Of a stretch of 33,495 bases of DNA, positions 1-8,798 are shown one piece after another. Under the pieces are notes generated by a model. It was not told where the DNA came from. It ran no database searches and worked only from the letters and a program-made list of their open reading frames with translations. The number at the start of each line of letters is the position of its first letter. Position 1 is the first letter of the stretch. The position numbers were made by a program, and so were the translations under genes. The stretch is from Chara braunii (taxonomy: Eukaryota; Streptophyta; Charophyceae; Charales; Characeae): the NCBI GenBank assembly GCA_003427395.1, contig BFEA01000755.1, forward strand, positions 127,990 to 161,484, read 5' to 3'.

Positions 1-93
1 CAACGGAGCGGGGAGATTAGGAGGGGAAGGGGGGAAGACAAGGGGGGGGAAGGACGGGCTGACGTAGCAGGGGGTTACCCGTCTAGGTGTCAG

Positions 94-140
94 TGATCGT
101 TCTGCAGGTTCACCTCCGGAAGCCTTGTTACTGCTTCTCA
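94..140 (-). pseudogene. 18S rRNA 3'-end-like fragment
   Basis: Read on the minus strand, this stretch resembles the last ~45 nt of eukaryotic 18S rRNA: a GTAACAAGG-type block, then GAGGTGAACCTGCAG, then a GATCA end. It differs from the consensus at several positions (for example CCGGAGG where CCGTAGG is usual, and GAACGATCA where GAAGGATCA is usual). The sequence further inside the would-be 18S body (140-420) does not resemble 18S helices such as the ACACACCGCCCGTC block, so this is not a working rDNA unit. It may be a short captured or decayed rDNA piece. I see the match directly; the pseudogene status is inference. Confidence 0.45.
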
Positions 141-457
141 CTCGTGGCGCTCAGCGCCCAGACTGCGTCGCACAGCTACACTTGGCGGTGCAACCGATGG
201 CGTCAGTAGAAGCGACCCAAGTAGCGGAAGATGTTGACCCTGGAGACCATCGCCAAGACCAGGTACGTGCTCGGACAGCAGGAGGTCGATCCGTGGCACG
301 AACAGCAGCAGGACAGTGTCCGTGTCGACAAGAAAGGTGTCAACTTGGGTGCCGAACGTATCCGGTCGCAGTAACGGACCAGATGCACGGCAGAAACGGG
401 CTTGGGATTGGCTATCCGCAATAGTCAGATAGGGAGAAGGGGAAAGGGAGGGAGGGA

Positions 458-490
458 GCAGAGGTTCGAGAACCTGCTTCGATACCAATG
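458..490 (-). other. possible retrotransposon primer-binding site (tRNA-iMet type)
   Basis: On the minus strand a TTGGTATCGAAGCAGGTTC stretch resembles the TGGTATCAGAGC-type primer-binding site of plant LTR retrotransposons, which is complementary to the 3' end of initiator tRNA-Met. On the + strand it is followed at once by TGTGAC, as expected for an LTR edge (TG..CA). The match needs two small indels. No gag or pol is readable at 1-457, and no matching second LTR is in the window, so this may be an isolated LTR edge or chance. Confidence 0.3.
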
Positions 491-527
491 TGACGCACGT
501 GCAGAGGGCACGTGCGGAGAATGGTGT

Positions 528-550
528 GTGAGAGAGAGAGAGAGAGAGGA
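528..550. repeat. (GA)n microsatellite
   Basis: Short GA dinucleotide run, seen directly. Confidence 0.9.
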
Positions 551-759
551 GATGGACACACACGAAAGCTGCAGCTGAGTGAAGGTCCAGTCCGGCCAAT
601 GAACGAATGAACAGAATGAATGAACCTCCCGCCCTAGACCTAGGCCGAAGTGATATACTGGCCTAGGTCCAGGTACGGGATAACCTGGTACCGGACCAGG
701 ATCAGGCTGACGGCCTGAAACTGGTCCGGCCTCACTGCCGGGCCGTAGAGGTACCGCTA

Positions 760-1140
760 CAATATATGTTTAGCTTATATAATAGATAATTTAAAAATAA
801 AGTTGAAAAAATAATATTTTTTTATGCCTCGAAATAAAGGAAAAACAAAAAGTCAGAAAAGAAAAAAAACAAATTAGTGAGTGCGAAAGCAAGTTTTGAA
901 TCCACCATCTTTGGCGATTTTTCATGTTTTTTTGGCTGACCAGAATGCTTTCAAAATTAAGAGGGAGATATCTTACATCACAAAGAACTCACACAAAACA
1001 TTGTAGAAATAAATAATAAGATTTAGGTGCCACAATATTTCGTTACGGGGTCTGAACCGTTTTAGGTTCGGGCCCCGTACGTGGACCTGAACGCCCAAAC
1101 GTTCGGGGGTCAGCTTAGGGGCCTCCGTACGGCCTGACAA
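760..1140 (+). repeat. partial unit 1 of the inverted array
   Basis: A diverged copy, in the same orientation, of the distal half of unit 3 (about 2300-2690). Shared blocks include the CGAAATAAAG segment, AGTGAGTnGGnGAnCA, CTTTGnCGATTTTT, the TTGGCTnAnCAGAATG segment and a GC-rich tail rich in GAACGTTCGGG-like motifs that ends at a TATATATATA tract. It lies tail-to-tail with unit 2 across that tract. Confidence 0.7.
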
Positions 1141-1145
1141 CCGTG

Positions 1146-1804
1146 TATATATATATACAGGGTTACCAGACCGAACGTTCGTGGGCCCCTGGGCTGGCCC
1201 CCGAACGTTCGGGCGTTCGGGGTCCCGTTCGGGGGCCGAACACCTCCAGGTTCGGCCCCCACCAAAAAATGTTTAAGGGCCTAAAGATACGTTTTTTTTT
1301 CTGAGTTTTGTTTTGTAAGTTCTCTATGTTCTAAACTGCACGCCTATAAATTTTGAAGCCATTCTGCTAAGCCAACAAAACATTAAAAATCGTCAAAGAT
1401 TGGGGTGTCAAAACGTGCTCGCCGACTCACTATTTTGTTTTTTTTTCACTTTTAACTTTTTGTTTTCACTTTATTTCGGGGCCTAAAAAAATTTATTATT
1501 TTTTGAAAATTTTTCAATGAGTATTTGATTATATAAACTACATATCTATAAATTTTAAGGGTATTTTTCAATGCCAAAAAATAATTAAAAATCAGCAAAG
1601 ATAGCAGTGTCGAAAAGGATGTTGGCACACTCACTCATTTTAATTCTCTTTTTATTTTTTCTTATTTTTATCATATTGTTTATTTTCTGTATTTGATTTT
1701 TAATTCAAATTTGCTAAAGAATTTGGATGTAGTGCCCAGACAAATGTTTTCTAGTTTATTTGTCTCCATAACATATTTTGTTTACGGAATTTTTTGAAAA
1801 ACTG

Positions 1805-1838
<34 letters not shown>

Positions 1839-2703
1839 CCGCGTTCGGCCTGAACGGTCGAACGCCTTCTGAAGGGGTCACGTACGTTCGGGCGTTCGGG
1901 TTCGGGCGTTTGGCCCGTCCAGAACGCCGACAACCCGAACGGCCGAACCCGAACGCCCGAACGTACGGGACCCCTTCGGAAGGCATTCGGCCGTTCGGGT
2001 CGAACGGGGACCAAAAAAACAAAAAACAAAAAAAAACAAAAGTTTTTAAAAAAAGACGAAAAAAAAAGAATATTATGCAAAAAAATAAACTAAACAACAT
2101 TTGCTTGGGCACTAGATCCAAATTCTTTACCCAATTTGAATTAAAAATCAAATACAGAAAATAAACACTATGATAAAAATAAAAAAAAATAAAAAGAGAA
2201 TTAAAATGAGTGAGTGTGCCAGCACCTTTTCGACACCGTCATCTTTGCCGATTTTTAATTATTTTTTGGCATTGACAAATACCCTAAAAATTTACAGATA
2301 TGTATTTTATATAATCAAATACTCATTGGAAAGTTTTCAAAAATTAATAAAATTGCTTAGGCCCCGAAATAAAGTGAAAACAAAAAGTTAAAAGTGAAAA
2401 AAAAACAAAATAGTGAGTCGGCGAGCACGTTTTGACACCCTAATCTTTGACGATTTTTAATGTTTTGTTGGCTTAGCAGAATGGCTTCAAAATTTATAGG
2501 CGTGCAGTTTACAACATAGAGAACTTACAAAAAAAAACTCAGAAAAAAAAACGTATCTCTAGACCCTGAAACATTTTTTGGCGGGGGCCGAACCTGGAGG
2601 TGTTCGGCCCCCGAACGGGACTCCGAACGCCCGAACGTTCGGGGGCCAGCCCAGAGGCCCGCGAACGTTCGGTCTAGAAACCCTGTATATATATATATAT
2701 ATA
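1146..2703. repeat. long inverted repeat, ~770-bp arms (foldback-like)
   Basis: The arms 1146-1920 and 1929-2703 are reverse complements of each other with modest divergence, over an axis near 1924-1925 and a spacer of only a few bases. The two arms carry matching landmarks: the outer TATATATA tracts (1145-1158 and 2685-2705), the GGGGGCCGAACACCTCCAGG block with its mate, the AAACGTGCTCGCCGACTCAC block with its mate, and the GC-rich central palindrome at 1839-2010. Each arm looks like one repeat unit with a GC-rich head, an A-rich stretch, a conserved core and a GC-rich tail, so the array reads as units joined head-to-head. No transposase frame is visible. A transcript would form a very long hairpin. 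Confidence 0.9.
2078..2152 (+). repeat. conserved core shared with the GC-ended MITEs
   Basis: The segment ATGCAAAAAAATAAACTAAA and what follows it (to about ATTTGAATT) resembles the core of the MITE at 29504-29752 (ATGCAGAAAAATAAACTGAA, then a CAGGGTCACATCGAAATTCTTCACC-type stretch). The same core occurs, reversed, in the left arm near 1690-1780, and in the MITEs at 2720, 9611 and 25405. This links the large inverted-repeat unit and the small MITEs to one superfamily. Confidence 0.6.
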
Positions 2704-2719
2704 TTATTGTTTTTAACGC

Positions 2720-2867
2720 CCCTGTATCCCGAGCGTCATGCCTGGATGTCCGACCAGGCGTAAGAATCTTCATATTTATTTATTTTATTTTTATTATTTT
2801 AATTTAGCAAAGAGTTTTGATGGGACCCTGAGACAATTTTTATTTAGTTTATTTTTGTGAATAACAA

Positions 2868-2901
<34 letters not shown>

Positions 2902-2970
2902 CTAGGACATTTCCTGCATGGGCAGGCCGCCCGGGAAAATAAAGTGACCCGGGCGGCTCGGCTAGTAACC
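2720..2970 (-). mobile_element. GC-ended MITE copy A (left end unclear)
   Basis: The right end reads CGGCTCGGCTAGTAACCTAG, a diverged version of the family terminus GGTAGCCTAG. The inner CCGCCCGGGAAAATAAAGTG and GACCCTGAGACAATTTTTAT blocks match copy B at 9611-9870. A poly-T tract lies at 2870-2901. The left terminus is not the usual GGCTACCA. It starts instead near a CGTAAGAATCTTCATA segment (2756-2773) that also occurs at 13962-13979, so this copy may be chimeric or truncated. Confidence 0.6.
2870..2901. repeat. poly-T tract
   Basis: Uninterrupted run of about 30 T inside MITE copy A. Its length is likely unreliable in the assembly. Confidence 0.9.
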
Positions 2971-2972
2971 TA

Positions 2973-4243
2973 GCCCACTGTGCAAAATTCCTTGTCGTAA
3001 TCGAATGACATTTATATTTGTTGTAGGTGCAAACACTACGCTTATCAAATTACAAACATGTTTATAATATAATATCTAAATAAGTAAAGTAACACAAATA
3101 TGATCATATGTTGATGGAGAAAAAAATGAAACTTTATGAAATGCAAGTGTTATTAGCATGTGATTGAAGATAAAAGTATGATAATTACCAGCATGTTTCA
3201 TTATAATAAAGTTAAAAAAAAAACATAAAAAAATTGATTTCAAGTGTTCCATAAAAACTTGATGCTTTGTAGAGAGTGATAAAACATTTCAAAAAATTAG
3301 CATGGTTGTTAAAATTGGAAAGGAATTTTTTTTTTTTTTTTTAACCTCAATATTAACATTATAAGAACACAATGAGAAGTGATAAAATATTTATTTCAAT
3401 AACATCATTGTAAGCATATAAAAAAGATTAGTTCATGTATTTTAAAAAAAATAATAACAACATTGACATTGTTATCTGTCACCATGGTTGGGATGTTTTT
3501 TTTTCCCCCCCACTGATAATGTACAAAGTGCAAACATATGCCTTATATGCATAACTCGTAATCACATTATACCTATGTCACAAAATTGTTTTATCGCATA
3601 CAATTAAAATATTATGATTGTTATGTTATTTGCATATTGTATACATACAAATAAAAGATTTTCTAAGTATAATAATATTGCTTACCCTAAGGGGGGACAA
3701 AAAAATAAGGAGGGCACATTGCAAAAAACAATTCGGAAAGGAAAATGATAGTTATCGTAATATCATTTTTTAATTATATAACCACTTAATACTTTTGTAT
3801 GATAATACCATTATAATTTTTTGTTGGTTATTTCGACTCAAATCTAACTTAAAAAAAGCATTCCCACCTTGGATGGTGGGGTTGGTATGAGGATGAAATC
3901 ATTCATGGGACAGATCAACATACATGCAGCTAGTAGTGAGGGTTAATATAGTTTCGTTTGTTTTACAAAATTAGGGAGCGGGATCACAGAACACATTAAG
4001 AATTATAGTGCATAATGATGATGCATAATAATTTACTGAATATTGACAGGGCGATGGTCCCGATTGAGGACATTCTTGCTCCCAATAGTAATCAAGGAGC
4101 TATGAGGAAATATTGATTTTCGACTTTGAAATAAAAACACATTCATGAACTTCACAACGATCTAAGTAATAGTATTGACAATAAAAAAAAATGAAATCGA
4201 ATAAGAAATATATATTTTATAAACCATGTTGAAACATACCCGG
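2973..4243. other. AT-rich intergenic stretch
   Basis: About 1.3 kb of AT-rich DNA with many short homopolymers. I see no coding frame, RNA gene or recognisable element. Confidence 0.7.
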
Positions 4244-4244
4244 T

Positions 4245-5951
4245 TGACATGTTTCATTGTACCCTGAGCATATTTATTCGGAAAAACGCATCATCGTGGG
4301 GTGAGGCACACATACCTTTGAGTAGCTTGGACATTAGTAGTAGATTTAAACCACTAACACCTCGCCGAGACAAAAAAAAATGCCTTCATGAATTCATGGA
4401 AGATATTGGCAGGCATCGCAGGGACTCAGTGGAGCCTCGACGAACGTGCGTTTTGAAAATTGAAACGGGCGACCAAAGACCAAAAACAAATATAACAAAT
4501 CTGTTTTTTGGGGAAGGGGTTCCGCCAACATTGCAGAGTGTAATCCTAGTTGGTTCTTGGGGATAGCCCTCACTCACACAGGGCATACTCACATTAGTAC
4601 TTTCCCGAATGTATCTGACCACGATCACGACAATTTTTTTTTTCTTTCTTTGTTTATGTTGGTGTCCTTCCTTCGATGACCCACTTCCATGCAGATGTAA
4701 GGGAGTGTATGCTTCTTGTAGTGTTGTCCATAACGTACCTGAGCGCTATCACAACCAAACCTTTTTTTTTCTTTTTTTTACTCTGCCAACAGTATAGAGA
4801 GTAATCCACGCTCGTTCTCAACGATGGGGGCATTGATGACATACTCACACATGTACTTTCCATAATGTATCTAACCACCATTGTGACCAAATATTTGTTT
4901 CCTTTTTTTTCTCGGTGTGTCTTTCCTCCAACGAACTACTTTTGACCAGATGATCAAGCAGGCCAAACTGAGGGCATTCTCACAGTGGTGGTATCCGGAA
5001 TGTACCTGAGCGCTATGACAACGATATTTTTATATTTTTGTTTTTAGAGGGGGAGGTCAGTCAGCACTGCAGAACGTAATCCATGTTGTTTCATAGGGAT
5101 TGCTCTCCCTGACTACATAGTCACCGCAGTACTTCCCCGAATGTATTTGACCGTGATCACGACCACATCTTTGTTTTCTTTATTTTTTCTCTTTTGTTTC
5201 CTTCCTCCTTTTACATATTATCGGGAATGACGTCACTTATGGCATAAAAAGGAGGATTAAAAAATGGAAAAAAAAGGTAGAAAAAATCAAACAAAAAATG
5301 TATTATTAGAAGTACCGGTCCCTCAATATTGAAGGACTGGTCACCCACTATAGCACTGTTTTTGTCCAGCTACCTCCTACTGAAACAAAGAGCTTCGCAA
5401 ACCTAAAAAAAAAAAAGTTCGGAGAAGTGCTTCATAAGGTACTGGTGGTTAAACAGGGTCGGTTTAGTACGAGGCCAGATTTACCTAGGTTTGTACTTTG
5501 GTTGTCATAACGTGGTTTGGGACCTGTTTTCGAGGTTTGGGACCTCTTTTTATCGGTTTTTTATCTTTTTTTTTTTCTTTTTTTTTTTGGTTCCTTGTCG
5601 GAAGGTTGCTTTGGGCACATGGTACTTTTTTTTATAGTTGTCTTTGAGGTGGGGGATACGCAAGCTGCAAGATGATTTTCTATAAGTCTTGCAATCATAG
5701 TTATAATAAAAGATAAACCTTTCACTATTAATAGTTGTACGCAGTAAGAGTAAGACCTCTTCTTTTGGCACGAATATCCCCCTTAGGAAGGTTAGGCCAC
5801 CAGCCGAAACGAGGCGTCGGAGAGCCACCAGATTCGTGTTAAAGTTGATTGAAGGTGTGTTCCTATATGTTGATGCTTATGGACTGGTTCGCTACTACTA
5901 TCGGTGTTCCGCACGATGTCGTCCCCGAAGATATACCTCACTCATTTACGA
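4245..5951 (+). repeat. upstream direct repeat (putative pseudo-LTR) of the Penelope-like element
   Basis: Two blocks match the downstream copy. 4245-4350 corresponds to 10308-10446 (TGACATGTTTCATTG against TGTCATGTTTCATTG, then GTGGGGTGAGGCA and AGTAGCTTGGAC in both). 5635-5951 corresponds to 10490-10809 (GCAGTAAGAGTAAGACCTCT in both). The ~1.3 kb between these blocks, mainly tandem repeats, is absent from the downstream copy. The second block carries the start of the relic coding frame, as expected if the pseudo-LTR is the 5' part of a tandem unit. Confidence 0.7.
4500..5215. repeat. diverged tandem array, ~130-bp units alternating A/B
   Basis: An anchor like CCGAATGTATCTGACCACGA recurs near 4604, 4731, 4857, 4993 and 5134, a spacing of about 127, 126, 136 and 141 bp. 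Copies 1, 3 and 5 read TATCTGACCACGATCACGAC-like. Copies 2 and 4 read TACCTGAGCGCTATCACAAC-like. The array is therefore ABABA with a ~265-bp higher-order period. Poly-T/pyrimidine tracts follow each anchor. The array lies inside the upstream pseudo-LTR and is missing from the downstream one. Confidence 0.75.
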
Positions 5952-7257
5952 GCGCTACAACCAGCCGAGGAACGATCACTCGGAGTATGGTGGCACAAGT
6001 ACTTATGACATGTGATTTTTATCAGAGAGATGATGACGGCAAGAGATCGTGAAGCTCAACGACTTTCCGTAGGACGATGCCTATAAGGAAAACCTTGGAT
6101 TTACTACACCTGGAGGAGTTAGTGGAAGACACGAGAAATTCAATGGGTCAACGACGAAAAAAAAACTAATGCAAGGACCAAGCCAAAGGAAGATGAGTTT
6201 CCACCGAAGAGGCGATTTACGGAGAAGAAGAGACCACCATGGCGGTTACGACAGTGGGGGTTGGGAGAGCGGAGGATATAATTGACGTGAACAAGGTCGG
6301 GATGAAAGACGAGGCAGAAGTCACGACGAGCAAAAGAGTTGGTCGACGAACGGCTATGGGCAAAAAATTGGAGGAGGAGGTGAAGGGAGATCAACAACTT
6401 GCTATGGGTACGGAAAAGGAGGTCATTATAAAAGTCAATGCCCGAAACAACAAGGTGACGAAGGAGGAGGTATTGTGTCGAGCATGGATTTGGAGGAATC
6501 CTTAAGTTTTATCCGAAAAAGGACGAAAGTTTTTTTGGACCAAAAGGAAGAAGCGGAGGAGGTAAAGGGAAGAAAGAAGAGAGAAGCAGAGGAAAAAGCA
6601 GTGAAGAAGGAAGAAGCACATTGAGATGAAAAGGAAGCAAGTGGGATAAAACAAGGAGCAGAGAATAAAATATGAAATGAAGAAGCTGTTGACAGAGCAA
6701 CATTTGGAATATCAAGACCATATGGAGGAAATCATTAATACGAAAATAAAGGTTATGGATATCAGCGGAAGAAAAAATAAGGGAAAAACTCTGCTAAAGG
6801 AATCGTCCGGCTTGGAAGATGATGTAGTTAAGGAGAACGAAACTCCCCTCAAAGACAAACAGAAGAGGCGGGATTTTACATATGCAATGGAGAACAACCT
6901 GCTGGTGGAAACTCCAAAGAAAGTCGAAAGATGTGAGAAGGTGGTTACTCCTACAAACCAAAAGTTGAGGAAAGAAGAGGAAAACCAACTAAGGAGGATG
7001 CACAAGCTACACAGCTCGATTGTGGTGAAGACCTCTGGGAAAGTGTGCCCATGGGTGCCACGTTTGCTACGCAAGTAGTGTAAAAACAAGTAGTGAGGAA
7101 AACCCTTGCTACTTTATATCTAGATACCCTCAAGACCATGTGTCGGGGAGCAGGGATATCATTTTATAGTGTCGATGATCTCGTCAAGATCATGGAGGAG
7201 CTCCGTGTGACCTATTGCTTAAAAGAGAAACAACAGTCCAACGTCTAAGAGAACAAG
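5809..7257 (+). pseudogene. relic coding region: basic N-terminus, CCHC zinc knuckle, coiled coil
   Basis: The first frame runs from about 5809 (RRRRATRFVLKLIEG) with scattered stops to a Gly/Arg-rich segment at 6200-6390. It then reaches CYGYGKGGHYKSQC at 6400-6441, a C-x2-C-x4-H-x4-C zinc knuckle in which the second Cys is Tyr (TAC). A Lys/Glu-rich stretch follows (6540-6620). After a frame change a 133-residue open stretch (6677-7078) looks like a charged coiled coil. The last readable part (7080-7230) includes LVKIMEELRVTYC. Zinc knuckles bind nucleic acid in Gag-like proteins. Here it sits upstream of the endonuclease and RT of the same element. I do not know a described Penelope-like element with this N-terminal block, so its membership in one ORF is inference from order, strand and spacing. 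Confidence 0.6.
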
Positions 7258-7511
7258 TGAAGAAAAATTGATGAGGGGTAGTTAAAGAACCCTCAGAAAG
7301 AGAAGACAGAGTAAGTCTGAGACTTGTTATGGTAATCCTTAACTGTCATAAATGGTGTAGACTAGTTAGCGAAGCAAAGTGGTTGATGACTCTCGTAAAT
7401 AGGATTTTATGTAATATAATTTTTCTGCTTATTCTCGAAAGAAAAATAAATAGGGAAAGGAGATTTGTGGAATGCTTATGGGAGACCTTTAAGAAGGACC
7501 GAGAAAAATAG

Positions 7512-7793
7512 AACGATTTGGGCTCGTGTGCCTACATCCTTATCGATCCATGTTGTAGATTAATTTATACCGGCAAAACAGAAAGACGGTTAAGTGAGAG
7601 ATAGTCACAGCATGTCATACACATGACAACGAAAGGGGATGTGAGGAAAAATAAGTTGTATGCTTAGCTAAGAAAGTGGGGATGAAAATTGTATGTCCTG
7701 CTCCCAATTGCAGTTGTCATTGAAGACGAGTCGTTGGGTTTGTAACAAAGTTTAATGCAACGATGATCTCCTATATTGAATGTGAACGGGTGA
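7512..7793 (+). pseudogene. relic GIY-YIG endonuclease domain
   Basis: In one frame: GSCAYILIDPCCRLIYTGKT, then ERRLSER, stop, SQH, then KLYA and LYVLLPIAVVIEDESLGL, ending SPILNVNG. The CAY and YTG tripeptides sit where GIY and YIG belong. ERRLSER supplies the conserved Arg, and SPILN matches the common C-terminal PxLN of the fold. About seven in-frame stops interrupt it. GIY-YIG nucleases nick target DNA for insertion of Penelope-like elements. Its place upstream of the RT is the key structural fact. Identity is by motif reading only. Confidence 0.65.
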
Positions 7794-7806
7794 AAAGATG
7801 AGTGAA

Positions 7807-7831
7807 ACAATAATAATAATAATAATAATAA

Positions 7832-7862
<31 letters not shown>

Positions 7863-7895
7863 AAGAAAAAGAAGAAGAAGAAGAAGAAGAGAAAG
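7807..7895 (+). repeat. (AAT)n-(AAG)n compound microsatellite
   Basis: AAT repeats run into AAG repeats. In the frame of the preceding GIY-YIG relic this reads poly-Asn then poly-Lys, so the run could have grown from a Lys/Arg-rich linker after the endonuclease. The repeat itself is certain; its origin is inference. Confidence 0.9.
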
Positions 7896-8189
7896 AGGGA
7901 AGAAAATAAATATGTTTGGTAAAAAAAAAAAATAGAAATAAGTATAGTTCCAAGTGGAGGAGAACATGTGCAGAAGACTGGAGCGTGATTAGAAGGAGGT
8001 TTTACGAGTCTAAGGTCATGGTGAAGGGAAGGAAACTCGGACTAAGAGGAGTTAAATCATTAGAAGATAAGGTTCGCTAGATTAAGAGAAAGGGTGTTGG
8101 GTGATCCGATTAAAAAAAAAAAAACTTCATAAGTTTATGAAGCATGTGTGGTGTAAAACGAAATTGAATTATTAGACGTTTGACCAACT

Positions 8190-8560
8190 AGCGGAGCTAT
8201 ATAGCAATGTGAATAGCTTCTCGAGGAAGAGTACTAGGAAAGCCCTGAAGGATATTGTCGATGGAACGATAAAAATACAATTTAAGTCAGCTTTCGTAGA
8301 AGAACTGTTGTAGGCGTGAGATACAATGAGAGGATTTCGAGGGCAACAGTGAAGAGAATAACTCTTGAAAAAACACAGTCTCAATATGATTCCGCAAAAG
8401 AAGCAACGTTTTTGTGTCTGAAGCTACGACTAGTTTGGCGAAAAAATCAGACAGTTGGTAGTTTTCTCCATAACCACACGCAACATGGTCGCATGTTGGC
8501 TGCAGTCTGCAAATGCGCAGGCTTTAACCTCCCGAGACAGGGACGACACGTCGCCTTTTG
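8190..8560 (+). pseudogene. relic linker with CxC motif between endonuclease and RT
   Basis: The frame 8316-8561 is open and ends with MLAAVCKCAGFNLPRQGRHV; the CKC triplet is at 8508-8516. N-terminal-endonuclease Penelope-like elements are reported to join nuclease and RT through a short domain with a characteristic CxC motif, so this is a strong positional match. The upstream piece in another frame (8130-8300) has a Lys/Ser-rich FSRKSTRKALKD segment that may belong to the same linker. Confidence 0.6.
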
Positions 8561-8798
8561 ATTAAGTAACATGGATGATGTTGACAGAAGACTGCTAAAC
8601 GCAAAAAACGTAGTGCAAAGGGGTAGACAGTGCGTGGGATGTTATTCTACTATGTAAAGAACTGAACAACGAGATGCTAAAGAAAACTAACATCAATCCA
8701 TGAAATATGCATCAAGCCAGATACTGTATTTGAAGATCGACACTGCCAATAACATTTTTATAGATAAGATCTCATAATTAAAAACTAGATGAGAGGAT

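Noticed and set aside
94-420. Functional 18S rRNA gene end
   Set aside because: Only the last ~45 nt resemble 18S; the conserved decoding-region sequences further in are absent.
1751-2164. Overlapping 109-131-codon ORFs on both strands
   Set aside because: They read through the GC palindrome and A/T runs of the inverted repeat, and mirror each other because of its symmetry.
4245-5951. Hammerhead ribozyme in the pseudo-LTR
   Set aside because: No CTGANGA...GAAA core seen by eye in either repeat; also reported absent from N-terminal-endonuclease Penelope-like elements.
7752-7967. Minus-strand Ser/Leu/Tyr-rich ORFs
   Set aside because: Translations of the AAT/AAG microsatellite.
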